Part shown: positions 1 to 5,034 of the stretch, in pieces | Numbering within the stretch: the stretch's first letter is position 1 | How the letters are laid out: the number at the start of each line of letters is the position of its first letter | DNA from: an uncultured Roseiflexaceae bacterium | GTDB lineage: Bacteria; Chloroflexota; Chloroflexia; Chloroflexales; Roseiflexaceae | Direction of reading: 5' to 3' | Assembly (NCBI GenBank): GCA_903932805.1 | Contig: CAIZHO010000221.1 | Location: 1 to 9,336, forward strand | DNA: 9,336 nucleotides | Notes under the pieces: model-generated | The model's database searches: none | What the model was told of the DNA's origin: nothing | What the model saw: the letters and a program-made list of their open reading frames with translations, nothing else | Translations under genes and position numbers: made by a program

Positions 1-2
1 TC

Positions 3-461
3 AAGCAACGTGAGCAAAGCGAAGAAGTCGTTCAAGAGGTTTTTTGGCGCGTCTGGCGGCGGAGCAGTAGCTTCGAGCGCGAACGTGGTCGCGTCGCGCA
101 GTGGATTTTTGGGATTGCGCACAACCTGTGCATTGACGAGATGCGCCGCATGAAGGTACGCCCCAATCCGGTCTACGACGACGAGACGCACCCGGTTATC
201 CAACAGCTCGTCGACGAACACGTCGATGTGCCTGCGACTGCACTCGCCAACGAACAACGCCGCGTCATCAAAGACGCCATTGCGGTCTTGCCGGTAGCAC
301 AGCGCGAATGCATCGAACTCGCCTACTTCGGTGGCTTGTCCCACCAAGAAATCGCCGATCAACTGTCGCGCCCGCTCGGCACCATCAAGACGCGCGTACG
401 CCTTGGTTTGCAGAAGCTGGGGACCATCCTCAGTGCCTCAGACCGGTACAGCTACGAGTAG
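3..461 (+). CDS. ECF-type RNA polymerase sigma factor (5' end outside window)
   Basis: The C-terminal 152 residues of a sigma-70-family protein; the frame is open to the window edge, so the true start lies upstream. The first codons read as sigma region 2 (EEVVQEVFWRVWRR, then RGRVAQWIFGIAHNLCIDEMRR), the part that binds core polymerase and melts the -10 element. A short acidic linker follows, then region 4 (LPVAQRECIELAYFGGLSHQEIADQLSRP, then GTIKTRVRLGLQKL), the helix-turn-helix that contacts the -35 element. No region 3 lies between them, which is the ECF (group 4) arrangement. The family directs transcription of small stress or envelope regulons, usually under an anti-sigma factor. No anti-sigma gene follows here: the next gene is on the opposite strand and a strong terminator closes the unit. 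The target regulon cannot be read from this sequence. The family call is secure; the subgroup is not. Confidence 0.93.
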   Translation, partial: KQREQSEEVVQEVFWRVWRRSSSFERERGRVAQWIFGIAHNLCIDEMRRMKVRPNPVYDDETHPVIQQLVDEHVDVPATALANEQRRVIKDAIAVLPVAQRECIELAYFGGLSHQEIADQLSRPLGTIKTRVRLGLQKLGTILSASDRYSYE

Positions 462-483
462 CGCAACCCTCTCCAGACATACC

Positions 484-518
484 AACCCCGGCGTTGCATC
501 TGCAGCGCCGGGGTTTTT
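484..518 (+). terminator. Rho-independent terminator of the sigma factor gene
   Basis: A perfect 10-bp stem pairs 484-493 (aaccccggcg) with 506-515. It extends inward by four more pairs, one of them G-U (494-497 with 502-505), leaving a 4-nt loop at 498-501. A run of five T follows at 514-518. It starts 23 nt after the sigma factor stop. On the minus strand the hairpin could also stop convergent transcription from the sugar kinase gene, but the T-run there is poor, so the plus-strand role is the better supported one. Confidence 0.9.
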
Positions 519-541
519 GTACCCATACCCGTCGTCTCGTG

Positions 542-1480
542 CTAGATCAACCCGGCACTGCGCACGCGGAAGTCTTCATCCACCGGCGGGCGTGCCCCGA
601 AGCGGCTGACCACCCAACTGCCACACGCATTGGCCAGATCCGCAGCGGCAGCCAAATCGCCGTCGCGCAGATACCGCGCCAAAAAGCCTGCATTGAACGA
701 ATCACCTGCACCTGTCGCATCGACCATGTCGACCGCCCGTGATGCATGGAAGCCCTGGTACGTCGGCCCGCTCACGTAACACCCGTCTTTGTCCAGTTTG
801 AGCACGACAATGGCAGCGGCAAATCGTCGACGCAACGCAGAAGCTATCCGGATCGGATCTTTTTCACCCGTCAAAATCATCCCCTCGTCGCGATTGGGGA
901 AGATGATATCCACCGGCAACGCGGCAATCGTTGCATCGAAGCGGTCATGCCCGAGTTCGCGGATCATTTGATACGACGCCGGGTCGAACGACACTGTCGC
1001 CCCTGCTGCTTTGGCTATCTGCGCGGCAGCCAATGCCGCAGCCCGTGGCGGGTCGCTGAACAACGACCACGCCGTGATGTGCACATGCGCCGCATCGGTC
1101 AGCATGGCAGTCGGCAAATCGGTCGGCAGCAGACAAAAATCCGCCCCCTGGTTGGTAATCATGCTCCGCTGACCGCCGCGGTCAATCATCACGGCTATGA
1201 CGCCGGTGTTGTGACTGTCCGACCGTGCGATGGCGCACTGCACGCCTTCGCGTTCGAGGTCGGCGACAATCATATCGCCAAACGGATCATTGCCCACACT
1301 CCCCACAAAGCCGGCTGGTCCTCCCAGACGGGCAATCCAGGCTGCTACATTGGCAGCAGAGCCACCGGGTTGGACGGCGATTTTGCCGGTCGTATCACCA
1401 CCGGGCAAGAGCAACGTATCGGGTTGCACGAGCACATCCCACACCAAATCACCAACGGCAACGATAGTCCCTTGACGCAC
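542..1480 (-). CDS. PfkB/ribokinase-family carbohydrate kinase
   Basis: 312 residues, a normal length for the PfkB family, which transfers the gamma-phosphate of ATP to a hydroxyl of a sugar or nucleoside in the cytoplasm. The N-terminal family signature PGGSAANVAAWIARLG is at residues 38-53, an NRDE motif is at 196-199, and the C-terminal signature DATGAGDSFNAGF is at 254-266, with the catalytic-base Asp at about 260 in GAGD. I chose the GTG at 1480 as start because GGAGG (complement of 1488-1492) sits 7 nt upstream and the protein then begins with the usual beta-strand and GD motif (IVAVGDLVWDVL). An ATG at 1561 would add 27 residues that look non-coding and would run through the promoter region. 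The gene diverges from infC. The substrate cannot be assigned from sequence alone; ribokinase-, fructokinase- and adenosine-kinase-like members share these motifs. Confidence 0.93.
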   Translation of the reverse strand: MRQGTIVAVGDLVWDVLVQPDTLLLPGGDTTGKIAVQPGGSAANVAAWIARLGGPAGFVGSVGNDPFGDMIVADLEREGVQCAIARSDSHNTGVIAVMIDRGGQRSMITNQGADFCLLPTDLPTAMLTDAAHVHITAWSLFSDPPRAAALAAAQIAKAAGATVSFDPASYQMIRELGHDRFDATIAALPVDIIFPNRDEGMILTGEKDPIRIASALRRRFAAAIVVLKLDKDGCYVSGPTYQGFHASRAVDMVDATGAGDSFNAGFLARYLRDGDLAAAADLANACGSWVVSRFGARPPVDEDFRVRSAGLI

Positions 1481-1510
1481 GATTATTCCTCCAGATGGAT
1501 GTATGGACAG

Positions 1511-1516
1511 AGTATA
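1511..1516 (-). promoter_or_regulatory. Possible -10 element of the PfkB kinase gene
   Basis: On the minus strand, 1516 to 1511 reads TATACT, a good sigma-70 -10 hexamer, placed to start a leader of about 25 nt before the GTG at 1480. The hexamer at the expected -35 position (about 1534-1539) is poor (AAACCG) and there is no TGn extension, so only the -10 supports the call. Confidence 0.4.
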
Positions 1517-1548
1517 CCTGATGGCACAGATGACGGTTTGCCGCACGG

Positions 1549-1577
1549 TTGACGAACCCAACGCACAATGCTATACT
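1549..1577 (+). promoter_or_regulatory. Sigma-70 type promoter of the infC-rpmI-rplT operon
   Basis: TTGACG at 1549-1554 and TATACT at 1572-1577 are separated by exactly 17 nt, which is close to the housekeeping consensus. Transcription would start near 1584, giving a leader of about 67 nt before the proposed infC start. The -35 hexamer lies inside a small inverted repeat, ggtt-N4-aacc, at 1547-1558. Confidence 0.82.
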
Positions 1578-1588
1578 CCTATGACGTG

Positions 1589-1618
1589 TTGCCTTACCCA
1601 AGGCAATTGTGTGTTTTT
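1589..1618 (+). promoter_or_regulatory. Hairpin with T-rich tail in the infC leader
   Basis: ttgcctt at 1589-1595 pairs perfectly with aaggcaa at 1600-1606 around a 4-nt loop, followed by a T-rich stretch ending in five T (1614-1618). It lies only a few bases inside the predicted transcript. It could be a weak attenuator or a 5' stabilising hairpin. The stem is short and the T-run is not directly adjacent, so a terminator function is uncertain. It does not resemble the long L20-binding infC leader of Bacillus. Confidence 0.35.
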
Positions 1619-1639
1619 GTCTGCAATGGGAATCCAGAA

Positions 1640-1645
1640 GAGGTG
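1640..1645 (+). promoter_or_regulatory. Ribosome binding site that fixes the infC start at ATA
   Basis: GAGGTG at 1640-1645 matches the 16S rRNA 3' end well. Its GAGG core is followed by 7 nt and then the in-frame ATA at 1651-1653. No ATG, GTG or TTG in the infC frame lies at a suitable distance downstream of it. The only in-frame conventional start upstream is a GTG at 1609, which lies before this site. Confidence 0.7.
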
Positions 1646-1650
1646 CTGTC

Positions 1651-2265
1651 ATAACGGATCGATTACGATTCAATAACCGCATACGTGCGCGCGAAGTGCG
1701 ACTGATTGACGAAGAGGGCAACCAAGTCGGCATCGTCCAAGTCCGTGACGCTATTCAGATGGCCGAGGAGCGTGGTTTCGACCTGGTCGAAGTCGCCCCC
1801 AATGCCGTCCCACCAGTGTGTCGGATCATGGACTACGGCAAATTTCGGTATGAACAGTCCAAAAAAGAGAGTGAAGCCCGAAAGCACCAGAAGCAAGTAC
1901 AGCTCAAGGAAGTCCGTCTCAAACCCAAGACAGACGACCACGACATCGACACGAAGGCCAAACAGGCCCGAAAGTTCCTGTTGGCTGGTGATAAGGTCAA
2001 GTTCACCCTCCGCTTCCGCGGCCGAGAGATTTTCCATCCAGACATCGGCATCCAAATGCTCGAAGGTATGGCCGAAGATTTGCGCGACATCTCTGTCGTA
2101 GAGCAAAAGCCACTGATGGAAGGGCGTGTATTATCACTGCTCTTAGCTCCCAATGCCAAAGCACGTGCGCAAGGAGCCAAGCCCGTCAGTCCAACACCGA
2201 AGCCGGCTACACAACAAATTCCCGCCGACCCGGTGACTGTCAAAACAGTAGAAGAAGAGGAATAG
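1651..2265 (+). CDS. infC: Translation initiation factor IF-3
   Basis: IF3 binds the 30S subunit, prevents early 50S joining and checks start codon and initiator tRNA. From the proposed start the protein has 204 residues. The N-terminal domain covers about 3-72 (RLRFNNRIRAREVRLID, then the signature VPPVCRIMDYGKFRYEQSKK), a basic linker about 73-85, and the C-terminal domain about 86-168 (KEVRLKPKTDDHD, KFTLRFRGREIFHP, MEGR). A low-complexity tail follows to 204, rich in Pro and Ala and ending in four Glu. The start is unusual. No ATG precedes the conserved N-terminus, and the best ribosome binding site points to ATA at 1651. Non-AUG starts (AUU, AUA, AUC) are known for infC and let IF3 repress its own synthesis. 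A GTG at 1609 would add 14 residues (CFCLQWESRR and neighbours) unlike IF3. rpmI follows after 2 nt. Confidence 0.95.
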   Translation: MTDRLRFNNRIRAREVRLIDEEGNQVGIVQVRDAIQMAEERGFDLVEVAPNAVPPVCRIMDYGKFRYEQSKKESEARKHQKQVQLKEVRLKPKTDDHDIDTKAKQARKFLLAGDKVKFTLRFRGREIFHPDIGIQMLEGMAEDLRDISVVEQKPLMEGRVLSLLLAPNAKARAQGAKPVSPTPKPATQQIPADPVTVKTVEEEE

Positions 2266-2267
2266 TC

Positions 2268-2480
2268 ATGCCAAAGATGAAGACCCACAAAGGGACAGCC
2301 AAGCGCTTCACCTTTACGGGATCGGGCAAGCTCGTGAGTGCCATGGGACAACGTGGCCACTTCCGTCGCCGCAAATCCACGCGGTTGTTGCAGAGTCTCG
2401 ACAAGATGCAAGAAGTGCACAAGTCGACCGAAGATCGTGTCTTGCGCGGGTTGCCCTACCGCAAGAAGCACGCCCGATAA
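2268..2480 (+). CDS. rpmI: 50S ribosomal protein L35
   Basis: 70 residues, slightly longer than the usual 64-66. The start MPKMKTHKGTAKRFTFTGSGK and the basic end (LRGLPYRKKHAR) are typical of bL35, a small basic protein of the large ribosomal subunit. It begins 2 nt after the infC stop. Its ribosome binding site (GAGG within the Glu-coding end of infC) lies inside infC, so translation is probably coupled. The order infC-rpmI-rplT is widely conserved in bacteria and supports the call. Confidence 0.97.
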   Translation: MPKMKTHKGTAKRFTFTGSGKLVSAMGQRGHFRRRKSTRLLQSLDKMQEVHKSTEDRVLRGLPYRKKHAR

Positions 2481-2543
2481 TACCGGACGGCACCGATACT
2501 CATTGATTCGAACATCGTGTAGAGCAAAAAGGCAGGAAGCATA

Positions 2544-2900
2544 ATGGTACGCGTAAAACGTGGAATGATGGCGCGCAAGCGCCACAAGAAGCTGCTTCAG
2601 CAGGCCAGTGGTTACCAGGGTAGCCGCAGCCGACGCTACGCAGTAGCAAAACAGACCGTCATGAAGGCGTTGTCATACGCATTTCGTGACCGTCGCGCCC
2701 GGAAGCGTGACTTCCGTCGCTTGTGGATTATCCGTATCAACGCTGCAGCCCGCTTGTGCGGTATCTCGTACAGCCGTTTGGTCAACGCGATGAAGAACGC
2801 AGGCATCGTCGTCGACCGCAAGATGCTGGCAGATTTGGCCGTGCACGACATGGCCGCTTTCCGCGCAATTGCAGAGCAAGCGATTTCCGCCAAGTCGTGA
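2544..2900 (+). CDS. rplT: 50S ribosomal protein L20
   Basis: 118 residues, normal for bL20, an early-binding 23S rRNA protein needed for 50S assembly. It has the highly basic N-terminal helix ([23 protein letters not shown]) and the globular domain with [29 protein letters not shown] 63-nt gap after rpmI contains an AGGAAG ribosome binding site at about 2533-2538 and no other clear element. L20 represses its own operon in several bacteria, but I do not see a recognisable L20 leader here. The stop codon overlaps the start of the next gene (GTGA at 2897-2900), and a terminator-like hairpin lies 35 nt further on. Confidence 0.97.
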   Translation: MVRVKRGMMARKRHKKLLQQASGYQGSRSRRYAVAKQTVMKALSYAFRDRRARKRDFRRLWIIRINAAARLCGISYSRLVNAMKNAGIVVDRKMLADLAVHDMAAFRAIAEQAISAKS

Positions 2901-3688
2901 TCACCAGTACGAGTAATTCGTATGTGCGTCACATCCGCTCACTCCGCGACGATCGTTCGTCGCGACGGAGTGAGCGGGTTTTTATGCTCGAAGGCGTCCG
3001 CTTAGTCAACGACCTACTCGATGCCGACGTCATCCCCGACTACGTCCTTTTTGACCCGACCACCCTCGACACCACGCCTGCTGGTCAGGCGCTCCTGGCA
3101 CGCCTGTATGGCATCGCCCATACCTACGAGGCATCCAGTATCGCCATCAAGGCCGCGAGCGACACCAGTAGCCCGCAAGGTGTCATAGCCGTCGCCGCAT
3201 GGCCCGAGTTGCCTATTCCTGCCCATGATTTCGTCCTTATCTGCGACGAAATCCAGGATCCGGGCAATCTGGGCACCATCATCCGCAGTGCAGCAGCCGT
3301 CGGGGTCGACGCAATTTATTGCACGCCGGGCTGTGTCGACGTCTATGCCCCCAAAACCGTCCGCGCCAGCATGGGCAGCATGTTCCGCGTGCCCATCCGG
3401 CCCGACGCCGCACTCGACGCCCTGCTGCCCCTTTTGGCAGGCACCCCCATCATCGCCGCCGATGGTGCACCCGGCGCACTCCCGTATACCAGCATCGACT
3501 GGCAGCGCCCGCATGCACTCATCATCGGTAACGAGGCACATGGTCTGAGCGCTGCGGCCCAGGCCATCGCACACCAACGTATCGCCATCCCCATGCACCA
3601 CGGCGTCGAGTCACTCAACGCAGCGATGGCTGCGACCGTCATCCTCTTCGAGGCCCAACGCCAACGCAGCAGTACTCCACGCCCCTAA
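2897..3688 (+). CDS. SpoU/TrmH-family RNA 2'-O-ribose methyltransferase
   Basis: 263 residues. The N-terminal substrate-binding part is at about 1-100 ([19 protein letters not shown], then [13 protein letters not shown]). The SPOUT catalytic domain is at about 110-255, with the three family motifs: [16 protein letters not shown] (121-136), [12 protein letters not shown] (206-217) and [22 protein letters not shown] (231-252). These form the knotted S-adenosylmethionine site and dimer interface. The enzyme should methylate a ribose 2'-OH in rRNA or tRNA; the target nucleotide cannot be told. GTG at 2897 is chosen because it gives exactly the usual family N-terminus and overlaps the rplT stop by 4 nt, implying translational coupling; there is no good ribosome binding site of its own. 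An upstream ATG at 2723 only reads through rplT in another frame. A terminator-like hairpin lies inside codons 13-30. Confidence 0.93.
   Translation: MITSTSNSYVRHIRSLRDDRSSRRSERVFMLEGVRLVNDLLDADVIPDYVLFDPTTLDTTPAGQALLARLYGIAHTYEASSIAIKAASDTSSPQGVIAVAAWPELPIPAHDFVLICDEIQDPGNLGTIIRSAAAVGVDAIYCTPGCVDVYAPKTVRASMGSMFRVPIRPDAALDALLPLLAGTPIIAADGAPGALPYTSIDWQRPHALIIGNEAHGLSAAAQAIAHQRIAIPMHHGVESLNAAMAATVILFEAQRQRSSTPRP
2935..2983 (+). terminator. Intrinsic terminator or attenuator inside the methyltransferase gene
   Basis: A perfect 12-bp stem pairs ccgctcactccg (2935-2946) with cggagtgagcgg (2966-2977). It continues as a further 6-bp stem (2947-2952 with 2957-2962) closed by a 4-nt loop, with a 3-nt bulge at 2963-2965. 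G and then five T follow (2979-2983). The position, 35 nt after the rplT stop, is where the ribosomal protein operon would be expected to end. It is also codons 13-30 of the downstream methyltransferase. Confidence 0.75.
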
Positions 3689-3711
3689 GCGTGCAGCAGT
3701 TCACCGTGGCG

Positions 3712-3720
3712 TGGTATACT
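3712..3720 (+). promoter_or_regulatory. Extended -10 promoter for the pheS leader
   Basis: TGG TATACT at 3712-3720 is a TGn-extended sigma-70 -10 element. It begins 23 nt after the methyltransferase stop. No convincing -35 hexamer lies 17-18 nt upstream, which extended -10 promoters tolerate. Transcription would start near 3727, just before stem I of the T-box. Confidence 0.65.
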
Positions 3721-3726
3721 TTTCTC

Positions 3727-3964
3727 AGAATACAGCGCTGACGAAGCGAGTACGGTAGCCACGGCGTCCAGGGAGTGTCGATCATTGACTGCGAACCGAC
3801 ACCGCACGACCTACCCGAAGTTCCCTTCCGAGCTGTCTCGCTGAACTCTACGGATGCGTAGGTGAGACCGGTACCCGCCGTTATCGGGGTCGAGGGTCGC
3901 AGACGCGGCCGAACCAGGGTGGTACCACGAGCCACGCATCGTCCCTGACGAGTGCGTGATTTTT
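3727..3964 (+). ncRNA. T-box leader riboswitch, phenylalanine-specific
   Basis: T-box leaders sense uncharged tRNA and let transcription continue into the gene for the matching synthetase. Stem I: gaag (3743-3746) pairs with cttc (3825-3828), and ggtag (3754-3758) pairs with ctacc (3811-3815). Between them is an S-turn internal loop with AGTA (3749-3752) opposite GAA (3817-3819), followed by the specifier TTC (3821-3823), a Phe codon. A distal helix pairs 3775-3780 with 3797-3802. A stem II-like hairpin runs 3835-3868 (gtctc/gagac and ctacg/cgtag). A further hairpin at 3895-3910 fits stem III. The conserved T-box AGGGTGGTACCACG is at 3916-3929. Its bulge TGGT (3920-3923) can pair with the tRNA 3' end ACCA; the fourth base T matches discriminator A73, as expected for tRNA-Phe. 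The antiterminator pairs CAGGG (3915-3919) with CCCTG (3943-3947), excluding the terminator. The boundaries are approximate. Confidence 0.93.
3933..3964 (+). terminator. Terminator helix of the pheS T-box
   Basis: cacgcatcgtc (3933-3943) pairs with 3947-3951 and 3953-3958, giving 11 bp with one bulged G at 3952 and a 3-nt loop. Five T follow at 3960-3964. Its 5' arm and loop use the CCCTG (3943-3947) needed for the antiterminator, so the two helices cannot coexist. That is the transcription-attenuation form of T-box control. Confidence 0.9.
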
Positions 3965-3987
3965 GTGTTCTTTTAGCCGGAGTTTCT

Positions 3988-5034
3988 ATGAGCATCATCG
4001 ACCAACTCGCAGCCATCGAAGCTGCTGCACTGGCCGCGCTGCACGACATCACTACCGTCGATGCACTGTCCGCCTGGAAGAGCGAATACCTGGGCAAAAC
4101 CGGGCAAATCGCCAAACTCAGCCGCGAACTCGGCAGCCTGGCTGCATCTGATCGGCCCGCCGCTGGCCAGCGCTTCAATGCAGTGCGCACCAACCTGGAC
4201 GCAGCCCTCGCCGACCGCGAAGCCACCGTCAACGCCGCCGCCCAAGGACACGCCTTTGCCAGCGAAGCACTCGACGTCACCCTACCCGGGCGGCCACTCA
4301 CCGTCGGTCGGTTGCACCCCAGCACCCGCGTCTTGCGCATGATTACCGACATCTTCGCCGAGATGGGCTTCCAAGTGTGGGAGTCCCCCGAGGTCGAGAC
4401 CGACACGCTCAACTTCGAGCTCCTCAACATCCCCGCCGACCACCCTGCCCGCGATATGTGGGATACGTTCTACATCGAGACGCCCCCCGGCGCCGAAAAA
4501 GTCCTGCTCCGCACCCACACCTCGCCCGGTCAGATCCATGCCATGCGTGCCCACGCACCCAACCCGGTGCGGGTCATCCTGCCGGGCAAGTGCTTTCGAT
4601 ATGAGCAGGTCAGCACCCGCCACGAGATGATGTTCCACCAGGTCGAGGGCATCGCCGTCGGTACCAACATCACCTTCTCGGACCTCAAGGGGACGCTCAT
4701 CGGCTTTGCCGAGCGTTTATATGGCAGCGGCATCAAGACGCGGTTCCGCCCGAGCTACTTCCCCTTCACCGAACCGAGTGTCGAACTCGACGTTGAGTGC
4801 ATCCTCTGTGGGGGCACCGGCTGTCGTATCTGCAAACACAGCGGTTGGCTCGAGGTGTCGGGCGCCGGCATGGTCCATCCCGACGTGCTCCGCAACGGCG
4901 GTTACGACCCGGCGATCTACAGCGGCTTTGCCTTTGGCATGGGTCCCGAGCGCATCACCATGCTACGTCATGGGATTGATGATATCCGTTGGTTCTTCTC
5001 GGGCGACGAACGCTTTTTGCAGCAATTCATCTAA
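3988..5034 (+). CDS. pheS: Phenylalanyl-tRNA synthetase alpha subunit
   Basis: 348 residues, normal for bacterial PheS, the class II catalytic subunit of the alpha2-beta2 enzyme that charges tRNA-Phe in the cytoplasm. An N-terminal tRNA-binding coiled coil spans about 1-90. The aminoacylation core follows, with motif 1 around 115-140, motif 2 at 200-221 (GKCFRYEQVSTRHEMMFHQVEG) and motif 3 at 313-330 (GFAFGMGPERITMLRHGI, with the ATP-contacting Arg at 322). Cys271, Cys274, Cys279 and Cys282 form a CxxC-x4-CxxC knuckle that could bind zinc. ATG 3988 is chosen because GGAG at 3979-3982 lies 5 nt upstream. An in-frame GTG at 3952 lies within the leader terminator and gives residues unlike PheS. 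Expression should be set by the T-box leader directly upstream. The stop is directly abutted by the next ATG. Confidence 0.97.
   Translation: MSIIDQLAAIEAAALAALHDITTVDALSAWKSEYLGKTGQIAKLSRELGSLAASDRPAAGQRFNAVRTNLDAALADREATVNAAAQGHAFASEALDVTLPGRPLTVGRLHPSTRVLRMITDIFAEMGFQVWESPEVETDTLNFELLNIPADHPARDMWDTFYIETPPGAEKVLLRTHTSPGQIHAMRAHAPNPVRVILPGKCFRYEQVSTRHEMMFHQVEGIAVGTNITFSDLKGTLIGFAERLYGSGIKTRFRPSYFPFTEPSVELDVECILCGGTGCRICKHSGWLEVSGAGMVHPDVLRNGGYDPAIYSGFAFGMGPERITMLRHGIDDIRWFFSGDERFLQQFI

Noticed and set aside
746..1552. A 268-codon plus-strand frame opposite the sugar kinase
   Set aside because: It is His/Arg-rich composition typical of a shadow frame. The minus strand has both PfkB signatures and a ribosome binding site.
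1481..1561. Upstream ATG start at 1561 for the sugar kinase
   Set aside because: It would add 27 residues unlike the family, covers the likely promoter, and ignores the strong GGAGG placed 7 nt before the GTG at 1480.
2481..2543. A possible regulatory RNA in the rpmI-rplT gap
   Set aside because: The 63-nt gap shows a ribosome binding site but no stable hairpin or recognisable L20 site.
2723..2896. Upstream ATG start at 2723 for the methyltransferase
   Set aside because: The added residues come from reading rplT in another frame (Arg-rich, no family similarity). GTG at 2897 restores the typical SpoU N-terminus.
3639..4430. A 263-codon minus-strand frame across the T-box leader and pheS start
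   Set aside because: It is Ser/Arg/Ala-rich with no recognisable domain and overlaps the T-box structure and pheS coding sequence, both of which are well supported.
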